A DNA stretch of 64,000 nucleotides from Spirometra erinaceieuropaei. Lineage: Eukaryota; Platyhelminthes; Cestoda; Diphyllobothriidea; Diphyllobothriidae. The notes beneath the pieces are model-generated. The model had not been told where the DNA came from, did not search any database, and worked only from the letters and a program-made list of their open reading frames with translations. Position 1 is the stretch's first letter. The number at the start of each line of letters is the position of its first letter. The DNA lies in the NCBI GenBank assembly GCA_902702965.1, contig CACRXP010001248.1:33718-97717 (forward strand), written 5' to 3'. Below, one piece after another: positions 46,601 to 57,555 of the stretch. Position numbers and translations under genes: made by a program.

Positions 46601-48963
46601 AACACGAACAGCAAATTATCGTCTTTTGATGAGAGCACAAGATTTGCTGACTCCATGTACAACTCTAAAAAAACCTTCGCTCAGAAACTGACTTATCAGT
46701 AACAGGTGGAAAGCGTGGCTTGCACAGAACGATGCAACGTGCATCTGACGTGATAATCCCAATGACTCAAGGCGTCCTTTTGTGTCTGTATGCCTCAGTC
46801 TAAGGCAGAAAGAAAGCAGCACTTTAGTTCCATATTTTATTGGTTTTTTCTTACCAAATTATTTCACAAGTGAAATAATACGCCCTGGCTGAAATAAACA
46901 GTCATACAGTTTTCTGTGGAGATCCAGCGTGCGCGTACGGTGGCGGAGAGAAGGCCATGTTGTCGGAATAGATGAAATTCTCCTGATCTGGATATACGAC
47001 CTGTATTTGTAAGGGAAGAACTGTTCAGCATGTGGTTCAAACTGATAATCCCACCTTATGGTTCATTTTAACCGTTTATTCAAACCCTACACATGCATTC
47101 AGACATAAACATGCTGTCAAGCAAATTTTAAAGATAACCTTTGTTCACGCTGTTGAAGAAAGGCGTTTAAAGAACAAGGACTTTTCCATTTAAGATTCCA
47201 GCGGACCTCGAGAAAGAGTATGTGTCGCAAAAACAATCAAATTAAAATCGCGGAAGAAATATAAAAACGTATTTTTCAAGCTTTCAAGAAAATCAGTTTG
47301 TATTTGCAAAAGCCAGGTAAAAATCCTGGGATGATTTGATGCAGTTTAACAGAACGGTGATATGTTTTCTTAAAAAAACTAAGATAAGCTATGTGTATCT
47401 CACGCGGTGAAGGATGTTTACAAACCTAAAAAGAGCCCTTTGCCTGGCTATTCAATTAATAATTTCTAATCGATCAGTAAAATTTAAATCGACTGGCCTT
47501 CTTTTAAGAACAAACAACCTAGTCTTGATCAAAAACCGAGATCATATTTCCAGGAACGACAAAATATTTCACTTTCAAGCTCAAATGACCAGTTAGGCGA
47601 GATTCGGCTGAAAAATTATGCGATAGACGGCAGTTTGTCATCATGAGGGCAGATGGGTATTTCGGTTCACTCCGGACAGCCGAATATAAATCACCAGTCC
47701 CACATTGCTACGGTTGACCACCGTCCTGTGTGGATAGCAAGAAACTGCCTAACAGCCTTAGATACGCTTCAGTTGTCACAATTCAGGCAGTCAATAAATA
47801 AATCAATAAATGGGACCGACCATAATGAGCCCAACGAAGACTTAACAGAGATATCTTAACACCATCGGATTGTATATTTACTTAATAAACATCGTCTATT
47901 TGGACAAAAAATCTCTGCTAGACTAAGCCAGCGCTTTGCACACGCTTGCTGCTAATGCTAATGACTATTATGTAGTGTTTCACATTACTGACAAAATTTT
48001 TGAAGCATGTATAGTCGAGCTTTAATGTTATATTTGCCCTTTCCAATAGGGTTTTCAAAGGCAGTCAGTTACCCCTAAAACACTGAACAATACTTAACGT
48101 GCTGTTTTTCGCGGAGATTGTGCAGGCTTGCAGAGAGCAGTTTAGGTGTCTTGCGAAAACCGGTTGGAAAATCAGTTTCAACTAACATCTTGCTCCACAG
48201 CGACAAGGAAAATTTGAACGGCCAAGTCTGCATTACTTTTCTTTAACTAGCAGAACCGCCACCCCCGGTCTGGCGCCTAATATTTAATCCGAGCGAATTA
48301 AGAAACTCATATCAGAGTCGCGCTTATTAATTGGCCTGATTTTTTTCAGTCGAATTACTGGAAAAGACCGATGAAATTCGTGATCGGGTGACCGAATTTT
48401 CCTGTTCGCATCTAATAAATAGGGTAAAGGGAGTTCACCTTACCAGCCAGTGAACAGGCTAAAATCTCAAGCCTTCGTTATCTGTGACTAAGGCGTGACT
48501 AGCAAGTGGTGGTAAAAACGTCGTCGTTGTCCTGTCGGTCACGTTAGCTTGCGCCACTGGAGGACTATACATAGAGTTTCCTGTAGACCCATGTTGGACC
48601 TTAAGCGGACAATTCGGATTTAGCGGACAAATTCGGTTATCCATCGTTCAAGTTTCTGTCGGAAAGCTCGGAGGATTAAAAGTAATCTTGTAGTCAAATG
48701 ATCCACAAGAAAATGGGCCTAAGGTGAACAACGACAAAGATAGGGGAAGTTGAGATGAACATCAACAGCCAGCCTTACCCAAACTCACATCTCCGGGACA
48801 CGGGACTTGGGTCCTCATTCCCTGGTTATGGAGCGTTATTCAGTCAGGCACTCTACAATTTATCAAGCTGCTCGTTGACAATTCAGTTAAGGTCAAAATA
48901 GCACCTTTGATGATACTTCAAAGACTAACGTACTGAGGTTATCAAGTTTTCAAGGAGACTTAC
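43674..48963. other. duplicated DNA downstream of copy B exon 2, weak candidates only
   Basis: Aligns with 14,953-21,717 minus the two A-only TIR elements. It holds the open frames at 44,048-44,369 on both strands, the aligned minus-strand stretches at 45,890-46,450 and 48,459-48,660, and about 430 bp (47,205-47,640) with no clear A match. No exon is firm. Confidence 0.35.
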
Positions 48964-49108
48964 GGTTGACATGTATGCGGGAGGTGGTGCTGAAGATGAA
49001 CCTGGGTTCCTTAACTTTGACAATAAAATGATGGGCCGAATTGACAGGAGTATTGCAATGATGATTTTGAAACTACCGGACACGGTTAATCGGATGCCAG
49101 TTGTATTC
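48964..49108 (-). CDS. exon 2 of small two-TM membrane-protein gene, copy B
   Basis: 145 bp as in A, between a GATTTCCCACAG acceptor and a GTAAGT donor. The leading G completes a Ser codon with exon 1 (55,749-55,921). The peptide is NTTGIRLTVSGSFKIIIAIL, LSIRPIILLSKL, then PGSSSAPPPAYMST. The helix, the glycosylation-type site (NTT) and the Pro/Ser stretch are all kept. Ten of 48 residues differ from A, most conservatively. No stop or indel, so this copy looks functional at this exon. The function is unknown, and the 3' exons were not found. Confidence 0.75.
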
Positions 49109-49639
49109 CTGTGGGAAATCAAAAAAAGCGATTACAAATTCCCTTTATGCATTTCTGCTCTGAAATTCTGTCATCTACTACTCTGAGAACTTTCCGTTTT
49201 CGTTATTCTAATTTTTTAGAACTATAGCATTTTTTCTGCGGACGGGATAATATGGTTCTCACAGAATTGGGAGTCATGGCGCAGTGACTTATTTTTACTA
49301 CTTCCAAGCAAGAGATCATAGCCGGCCCCTTGTTTGTGTGAAAATCTGGTCTACCTTGCGCAGTCCAGGCGTGCGTAGCACGCATAGATGGACATTTTAA
49401 CTTTGTCAGCTACTGCTCCCTATCTCGCCTCCGGTCATTTGACCCTATCATGATACCGGATCCAGGTGCGTGTAAGAACCCGGAGTGCGACAAATCCAAT
49501 GTAAGTCTACTAACGCCATAGACTAACTAGCGCAAGCCACCGTCCCTGTACACACCCTCCTGTGCAGCGCACAGTAGGCGTCATTGTTCGAGATGAATAA
49601 ACTGTTGTTTATATCTCTGAATTGTATTCATCATTTAAC
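49109..49639. other. intron 1 of copy B, start
   Basis: Includes a roughly 210-bp insertion (49,185-49,400) relative to A and then the module shared with 21,926-22,135. No gene. Confidence 0.45.
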
Positions 49640-50480
49640 ACTTAAATCGTAAGGTATTCTGCCCCACAAACTGCGATGGAAATCGAAGAGTATAGATTTC
49701 CAAAGTTGATTAATACTGCAGTGGTTGAGAAGGCAGGATGAAGGTCAAAGGAAACGTTCTCAGATGAGAGCAGGCAGAAAGTTGTCGTCGAGGAAATAAT
49801 GTCGTTGCCAACGCGTGGGGTCCAAGTACTGCTTGCAAGGAGACAGGCTAGGAAAGGACAAAAATTGCGCCTGAAGAAACAGTACCGTGTAGCGCCTTAA
49901 CAGACATGCCCCTAATTAAATTGTGCATCCGAGCAAAGGTCCATATTAGTTTATCGGCCCCGGCCTGTAGCAACGCAGCAAAACAACTGAAGCATATTTT
50001 TAGAATGAAAAATTGCTTGGCTGCGTGAACCAGGGCCATGCTTGGCGTCCATGTCCAAGGTCCCTGTTCGTCAGCGTCATTCACCTCCGCAGTGAGCGGT
50101 TCTAGAGGCACTGACCTGCAGCCGAGCGACCGACTTCAAGTCAGACGATTCGCAGCTGCCCATGCGCCACTTGAATACACTACCAGCCCCCCTCCTCCCT
50201 GCGAATGCCACACAAACCACTTAAACACTTTCCCACACATTAATCGGGCATCATTTCAGGTTGCCCGACAAGCCTACAACGGCAGCCGGCACCACTGCCT
50301 CACGGACACGCAGGCATTACTGGACGCAGTCAACATCAGCCCTGGCTTGGCCAGCTACTACTGCCGCCTAGGAGGACAGTTGACGGTCCTGTATAAAGTC
50401 CTCGTTCTGGGGAATTCTGCCTTTTCCTCCAACTCGCGTCTCGGTCAGACGATTGTAGTGTTCTGAGTACACCATCCCGC
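49640..50480. other. B-only GC-rich segment with 142-codon plus-strand frame, unassigned
   Basis: Copy A has a Penelope-like fragment at this place, while B has this unrelated GC-rich sequence. A plus-strand frame runs 50,038-50,466 (142 codons) and a minus-strand frame 49,848-50,111 (87 codons). I recognise no domain in either. Base composition unlike its surroundings suggests a transposed or retroposed piece. Confidence 0.35.
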
Positions 50481-50593
50481 CACTTAGTCGCTACATAACA
50501 GAGACAGTAGTGGCTATTTCAGGTCTGGAAGCTGAAGTAGACTTGGACAACAAGGGATTGGAATGGGGATAATTTGGTCATTGACCGTTTGGT

Positions 50594-51136
50594 CAGATGG
50601 GGTTATGTAGGCGCACCTGAGGTAAACAAACCCCAGCCATCTGTAATACGGCACCGGTGGTAATAGGGAAATTTAAAGGTGGGGTCGAAGAATGCGCAGG
50701 CGACGAGGTCAGGCAATTGTATGCAAAAGTAAAGCTATTGGAAGTGCGCGGTTGTACTTTGAGGGCTAGTTGCCTCAACCTCCACTTGTAACTCCTAACC
50801 ATAATCCCTAACCCTGACTCTCTAACCATAACGACTACCCTAACTCTAACCCCCAACCCTCTATCCCTAGCCCCCAGCCCTATCAATAACCCTTAACCGA
50901 AGCCCTAACCCTGAAACATCCAACGGAAATGTTAGACGGAGACGACAGGCCGGTAGTCAAGAAGGGCCACGGGCATTAGGCCGAAAAAGGTAGACACGAC
51001 AACAAAGAAACAAGGCCGCCAACAAAACACACAGCGCAACGCACTGCGACACCATGCCAACGTAATCACACCAATTCCAAATAGTTAAGTAGGTCGACAG
51101 TATTGTGTCCGTCAGGGGGCATTACGCAACCACATC
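50594..51136 (-). mobile_element. TIR element with telomere-like core, copy 4
   Basis: The B counterpart of 23,646-24,181, with ends GGGGTTATGTAGGCGCACCTGA and GTCAGGGGGCATTACGCAACCAC. The core of CCTAAC and CCCTAACC-like units is at 50,775-50,910. It has the same internal extension as the A copy. Confidence 0.7.
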
Positions 51137-52520
51137 TCACTACCTGTTTCACTAGCGGAAATCCCCATTGTTGAGAGATGGGCCTGCTGACCAAAGAATA
51201 TGGGCTCAGATCTAAGCTACTCCGAACCTAGGGATGTGGTTAATGGGTCATTCCTTGCAAATGTGTCTTCTTCTATCATTGCTGGCTGCAATTTGACCGT
51301 CTGTGAGGACCTTGGATAGAGCCCTAGGCCGCTGGTGGACTCTTAGTGGCCGTACCTCGGCCTACTGTTGCGATGCAGCACCCCTTGCAATTGCCTGCAC
51401 GGGCATATAAGCGGGAGCCTGGTTTGTAATTGGTCAATCATCTTTAAGGCCGAGTCAGGCGTTTTCTCGTCTAAGGCGCTGAGAAGCATACGTCGCTCTC
51501 CCGGCGCCGAAAGTACCGTCATTTGCCTTTTAGCTCTCTTCAATACCTTCGCCACTTATTCTTTATGAAATACACTCTTCTTCCAACTGACTCCCAACTC
51601 CCCTCCTCCCCCTTGCATTTGAGATCGGGCCTGATAATCGTATGGGCTGGGGTCTCTTTATGGATCAGGCTGCCGCGATATTGATTGACCCGACGTTATA
51701 CGGTCATGCAACTACTAGACGTGGCTGAGCCCACCCATTATGAATTGGCCTTCTCGTCTTCACTTTCCGTGAGCACGATATTTGTGAATATGGTTGGCGA
51801 TATCTGTGTCGTGAAGCAAAATGGAGGTCATCAAACAATCTCAACGTATCGAGTCCTAGTCATGCCTCCGGTACAGTCCAATTGTCCCTACATCAGGGTT
51901 GGCACCTAGCATCTCTACCATTGTCCGATACCTTATCTCTATCATCAGCGGTATCTCTGCACTCAAGCCAGCAAATACCGTCATGGCAGACACGTTTGCT
52001 GCCTACGTCCAAATGAACAATTCAACCACAGGATTTTTTTCAGCTCTTCTATCACCCAGGCTCCTCCCCCTCACCTGCAGCTGTCTACGCTGTTGATAAC
52101 ACCACCGTTGGTACGTTTTGCATTCACTAAAATTAACTGCTCTTCTTCTGTTCAGCTCTGTTACCCGAACTGCGGTCTGGGAAGGAGGAACTCGTGGCAG
52201 ACCAACTGCACGCGAATGTTGTGATCCCCAGTTTCACACGAATGCTTTTACGTGAGTAGCAATGGCAGTCGGGTTCTCGGTCAATGACGGCAATCCAAAC
52301 TGGCCAATCGTCTTCGAGAATGACCTTGAATGCGCTGGACGACTGCCCCATGGTCTTACAGGCGTCTAACTGCCAAATCCTACCAACCTCTTCTCTAATA
52401 GTTCTGTACAGAATACAACATGCTCACAGCTGGCGTCCGACTCCGCTTTCGGTTCAAAACTGGGTCGTAGTGGTTAGGATCTTCCGATGGCTTGAGCCGC
52501 TGCGACAAACTAAACATGCC
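51137..52520 (+). repeat. two R4 modules, copy B
   Basis: Counterparts of 24,215-25,545, with the same pair of TTCTGTACAGAATA-type boxes (TTCTTTATGAAATA in the first here, TTCTGTACAGAATA in the second). No conserved frame. Confidence 0.45.
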
Positions 52521-54990
52521 TGGTTCCCTGATTTGTGGACGCCCTCTCATCATAACAATACAGTCCTTCTATTTTTAGTCTGTAATGTCACAATTTTTAC
52601 CGCCTCCGTCACTTTAGTCTGCACAAACCTTGTACAAAGCACCTGGAGATACACACAAAAAACGTTTTAAGACCCATTTGTCAGATCACTTTAACGCAGA
52701 TCTCTGGGCTAATAAAAGACTCTAAGTTATTTGAAAATCGGAAGACTTTTGTGCCCTTAAGGAGACGGTGGCGGAACGTTCTGGGTGCTATGGACGGAAG
52801 AGTGAGGTGGGGCACTTTACGTGGCCAGGATCAAAAAAACTACTGCACAGTAATGGCATCTTAGAAATTGATGACAGAGGCCTACTGCTTTCAGTCGTAT
52901 TCACCAAGCACCTACGAACATTTGGCCTTGCAAGGAAGTCAGATGATACTAGAAGGAAGTCAGCGAAGGTCTTTTTAAGAAGCATCCTAAATCGCCCCTC
53001 CCCCGAGATTTTCCCTATTTGGAGGATAACTATTGTTCGGGACGCAGTAACCTGACAGAATCCATAGCAGTTTCTATCAACGATATGCTCAGGCTCTGAA
53101 ACTAAATAACCTCTTCTGACCGCTCTTACGGAGCTTACTCGTCTCGTTGTGCCTAAAGTGCTCTCTCTCAAGTCCAAATAGCAGCCGCACAGCAGCTCTG
53201 ACTACGGCTTGTAAGCCAGAAATGGCCATTCCAATCTCCCTTGTCTTTGTCGGTAATAACATTCTACTCAAGCTACTGCTAGATCTATATGCCTGAGAGG
53301 GCTGAGAGTGATTTAGAATGCCCCGTCAATGTGATCTGCATATTGGACAGGCCACCCGGATTATGCCTCATCGACGGTCTGACCTTCTGTCTAGGTGAAA
53401 TACACCAACTGGAGCGCAATAAATCATGCCGTGTACGTAAGCCAGGTGTCAGGCGCCAAGTGTCTAGACTGATAGAGTTCGTCGCTTAGGGTTTGCAGTC
53501 AAAGGTCATGTCGCCTACAGCGCTTACACACCTGAAAGCCTGCTCATAGGCGTATAATTAAGAAATACAGTTCTTCACCTTATTAAATTCACTCTTACAC
53601 TAGTACTCATCGTCTGCTTCGCGATGTTCGACCTAACAGACGGAACGCACAGCTACTTGCTGATGTTGTGCAGATTTTTTTAGGTCTCAAAACCTTTGAT
53701 AAGACCCATAGAAATCAAAAGTGATAGGGAGAGAGGGCGAGGCCTAAGATTAAGCAGTGCACGATGAGTCTCCACAATAACATGCAAGAATGAAGTCTAC
53801 GCAGACACCCCGCAGAGAACTGATTGCTTAAACTGTCGAAGGAGGGCTGGCCCATGACCGCCTCTAACTGAATCATGGTTTCAAGATCAAATATAACCCC
53901 CTGCTGTATTGCGCAAGCACACCGATACTAAGAGGTGGGCGGTCCGATCCCACTATAGAATTGGCAAACATGGGTTAGCACCACTAGCACGGAAGTCTTA
54001 GTAATAATGTCGTTAGAAACAATTATATCAGCTGTAGAGGACTCCACTGCAGCCTGGAAGCCATGACTGTATAAAGCAATGGCAAATAGACTTAGTCTGT
54101 TGCATCCATATGCCAGTTGCTCGATCATATATTTAGTTAGGTTAACTCCAAACGAAATCACGTTTTCAGGAACAATTTTAAGAGAAGCTGGACAGGAAAA
54201 ATGTGAACACTAGGCGAGTTATTGATGTCTCATCCAACGCAATCAGCCAATGACATTCGAACTGCAAGTGTCTGTTACCTGAGGTTTGTGCCAGAGTCGG
54301 CTTATGACGAATCAAAGTCTCACCACCTCCAATATGCATCGGGAATAATAAATTTTAACCGAAGGATATGAAACAGATTATTCCGCATTCCATGTGAGTG
54401 GTCGAATAATGGTTAGCAGTAAATCATAACATTGATTACTCACCAGACGATCACCTGCGCCAGTTCTACAGCCCTTTTCCCACTGGCGCAAAGTCCTTTG
54501 GTTAGGCAAAGTCGGTTCACGCCAAGCACATGCGAAGCACATCTTTATTTTACCTTGTGCTCCTCACCTCTGTGAAATATCCTTGCACCGACGATTTGGA
54601 ATTGATCAACCTCTCCATTTAATAGGGATTTTGGAAGATTTTAAATATTTTATTTTGACCCAACTGTAATTAACCTGACGGATCTCCGTGAGACCTCTTT
54701 GCTAAGATGCCTAGATTATTGGCTGTGCAAAAGCATGCCACTTACTGTCATGGTTTATAACACTACTTAGAGCACCGAGCTTTTCTCAGCCGGCTCAAAA
54801 TAAATTATTAAAAATCTGCTTCGACGCCCATTAAATACGTGGCCCTGGTAGTCATCTGGTGGATTCTAGATTAATTAATTACGGATTCCTGCTTGGGCGG
54901 TCAGCTTACTGTATGAGCTTTGGTGGATTCCATACATTGCAGTAGGCTGGGCGGGTAACGTGACCCAAATGTGACTCAAATCATGGCTAC
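52521..54990. other. intron 1 of copy B, no further gene seen
   Basis: Aligns with 25,546-27,840. A SINE body fragment at 53,110-53,270 belongs to the family at 11,815-12,482 (AGCCAGAAATGGCCATTCCA and CGGTAATAACATTCT). Open frames are not shared with A. Confidence 0.45.
53110..53270. mobile_element. SINE body fragment, palindromic
   Basis: Its left half matches the minus-oriented body (CTTACGGAGCTTACTCG ... GCCGCACAGCAGC) and its right half the plus-oriented body (AAGCCAGAAATGGCCATTCC), the same back-to-back arrangement as at 12,008-12,480 but without the tRNA-like head. Absent from copy A at the matching place (about 26,100). Confidence 0.55.
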
Positions 54991-54997
54991 CAGTGGG

Positions 54998-55090
54998 GTC
55001 TGGTAGCTCAGGTGGTTGGGACTCTGGCTAAATTCCAGCCTCATCTAGCTGTAATGGGTTCGGATCCCTCTGAGGTCGCCGAGATTTTTA
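54998..55090 (+). mobile_element. tRNA-derived SINE head, copy B
   Basis: GTAGCTCAGGTGGTTGGGAC (A box) and GGGTTCGGATCCC (B box), then CCGAGATTTTTACAGCTGAG, matching 27,845-27,935. It is shared, so it was there before the duplication. No valid tRNA fold. Confidence 0.65.
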
Positions 55091-55748
55091 CAGCTGAGTA
55101 AAGATAAATTAACCTCCCCCCACAACAGGGCGAAACCACTTTTATTGTCCAGTTCTCCTTTCACCATACAGACTCCATCATCATAAAACAACAGCCTCAC
55201 CTCAGTGAAGGCCCTCCTTTGAACGAGGACAGTGAGGCAGTCTATCTTTACCTTAGGAGCGATTGCCTGCACCAAGTATGTGCAACAAGGGCTTAGAGAA
55301 GTGGCCAACGGTCAACTACTCGCCTGTGGAATGAGACCACCAGTCCTCAAGTATCTGCGCAGGCTAAAACAATGGTTGGTAGCCATCCCCGCTGTTTAAT
55401 GTCCAGACAAGTGTAGAATACAATTTAATGAGTGAGAGGGCTTTCTGAAAAATTCGGAATTTCACAGGAAATAGCAGGCTGATAACATGACACTGCCGCT
55501 TCCAGCACCAAAACTGCACTTTGACAGTGCATGCAGATCACTGCAATTTGCTATGATCCCCTTCCAGTGAGCCATGGGAAACGCAGCGTCCTTGATCATT
55601 TGATGCACCTCTGATCTTCAAATTTGAAAAACGTCAGTTTTTGAAAGTCTCCCCTTCCTAACAGCAGTCTGGATAAAAAAAATGTCGCATCCGGACTTGA
55701 TCAAACATCATTACATTTTCACCGTAATAAGGAGGGTTGCACACTTAC

Positions 55749-55921
55749 GAATACTCGTCACCCGACATGAAGTTGACGCCCAGAATAATCATTGTTAAAC
55801 CAAGAACGAAAAAGCAGATCGCTGGGATGCCGAAAAGGAGAATGACACGACGAATGGACTTTCGTTCAGCTCCCGTCCGCTGACCCTCCTCTGCTGGTGG
55901 CGAAGCTGTCCATTGAGTCAT
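55749..55921 (-). CDS. exon 1 of small two-TM membrane-protein gene, copy B
   Basis: 173 bp as in A. The ATG at 55,921 aligns with the Met fixed by an upstream stop in A; in B the frame stays open 17 codons further to another Met (55,972), so the longer start cannot be excluded for B alone. The peptide is MTQWTASPPAEEGQ, then ERKSIRRVILLFGIPAICFF, VLGLTMIILGVNF and MSGDEY, ending at the TTC|GTAAGT donor. Forty-five of 57 residues match A, but 34 of 37 from K21 on, so the helix and the loop are under constraint while the N-terminal tail varies. The intron to exon 2 is 6,640 bp, against 6,654 in A. Confidence 0.78.
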
Positions 55922-56433
55922 CTTCAAATAACGGACTATCGTCGTGCTGTTTACAAGCCGGTGCTGTGGCAAGCGGTTGCACTTCCTGCCCTGTGGAGGT
56001 TGCTAGTGCCCCAATCTGCAAGTAAGGCAAGAGGATGACGAAACAGCTCATAGAGACAACTCGCAGTTTCTCTAATTTTCTGTCGTAGTTACAAGAGCAG
56101 TTATTAGCCGGAAGTTCACCTGTTTATCCTCATTAAACTTGAATGTCTACATACGCACGGGCTTATTTTAAAATGCACTTGTCATTGGTACTGACGAATT
56201 TAAAAGACATATATTCCGCATCTGCACAGACTGGCCTATCTTTAGGCGGGCCGCTGGTTGTAGATTACAAGTGCTGATCCAGAATATCTGATGTTACCAC
56301 TACAATCGTTTCTTTAACTCCACCTGGCACTGATGGTGTTTTTGAGCGTTTCAATATATTATTGTAAAGGCAGACAGGAGCTTCCATATATAAAGCAAAT
56401 ATACTCCCGTTGATTTATTACGGGGATATTTTT

Positions 56434-56849
56434 GGGCTAGATCGCAGTTGGTAGCCAGGGATGGGGACGCGGACGGCGACCTTAGCCCTTATCCTAACCT
56501 TAACTCTAACCTCAACCTTAAACGTAAACCGTTAACATTAAAGACAACCCTAATTGAAATCGTAAAAGTAACCGAAGTCCTTAGACATGGCCGGAACTGA
56601 AAAATATAACCGTAATACTGAAACCTAATCGTACGCTCAAACACTAACCGTAACCCGAAAACCTAAGGCTAAATGCATTACCCTAACTCGAAAATCGAAA
56701 ACCATTAACTTCTACCCTAATTCTAACCTCAAACCTAAAACGGAAGCCAAATGGGTCAGATGTGATCATAAAACCCCACAAAATAGCCCCAGTAAACAAA
56801 CCCCCAGCCACCTTTTATACGGGGTCTGGCTACCAACCGCGATCTAGCC
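56434..56849. mobile_element. 416-bp TIR element with telomere-like core, B only, with target duplication
   Basis: The 24-bp inverted ends (GGCTAGATCGC[A/G]GTTGGTAGCC then AG) carry one mismatch. It is flanked by TATTTTT at 56,427-56,433 and 56,850-56,856. The interior from 56,480 to 56,745 is a long degenerate array of CCTAAC-like units. The segment before the right end (CAAACCCCCAGCCACCTTTTATACGG in split words) resembles the other telomere-core elements. Copy A at 29,170 is the uninterrupted site. A 7-bp duplication (8 bp if a terminal G/A is counted) would fit hAT-type transposition, but the ends do not read as classical hAT. Confidence 0.85.
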
Positions 56850-57388
56850 TATTTTTAAATCATATTTCATACGAGGCATTTCTATTTCGTGAGAAAACTC
56901 TTCACAGAGGTTGGTTTTAGTTTCACTATATTGTCAGGCAAAAGTCTTGCCGTTAGAATATTTCGCTAGCTGATTGAGTACCCTGTGCTCCGTTTAGGGG
57001 GAATGAGACACATTCTTCGACGAAGATTTGAAAATTAAATTGTTTACTATTAGGTCAGAGACTTTCATATTGATAGGCATCAAGGAATGACAGTTTCCCT
57101 ACTCATTAGTTTCCGAACATGACATGATCTGAGTCGCATTACTTTATCGTTACGATGCTTGTCTCCTTTACGTTTTACTTTGTGACAGACAAGGAGCAAG
57201 ACTTACAAATAATGGTAAACAACAAAAACGCTTTCAAAATCTTGATGAAAGACCGGAACACCGCTGTATATTTTCCACCGACTTTGTCCCTCAGCAAAGG
57301 TATTTGTGTGACCAAAGTTAATCGATCGCGATGAAATGCGCAACTGCAAATTATCTGTTGCATTTTCGCGATGTGAGCACGGCTTTCT

Positions 57389-57555
57389 ATAGGAAAGGAC
57401 AATAAAATCACCCGTGTATTTACTTAAAGCAGCCACTGCTGGATGTAAACGGAGCTGGAATGTGCCTTGAAGATGCATTAAAAGCGCTAGTTACTTTGCG
57501 CTGACGTGACAAGTTCCGGATGCCTGATGAACTAAAGCGAATATCGAAATTCCGC
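57389..57555 (-). promoter_or_regulatory. conserved noncoding block upstream of the two-TM gene, copy B
   Basis: Counterpart of 29,789-29,950, with the 47-bp perfect segment at 57,491-57,537. The distance to the start codon is about 1.47 kb, or about 1.06 kb once the transposon at 56,434 is removed, the same as in A. A minus-strand frame across it in B is closed in A, which argues against coding. Confidence 0.5.
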
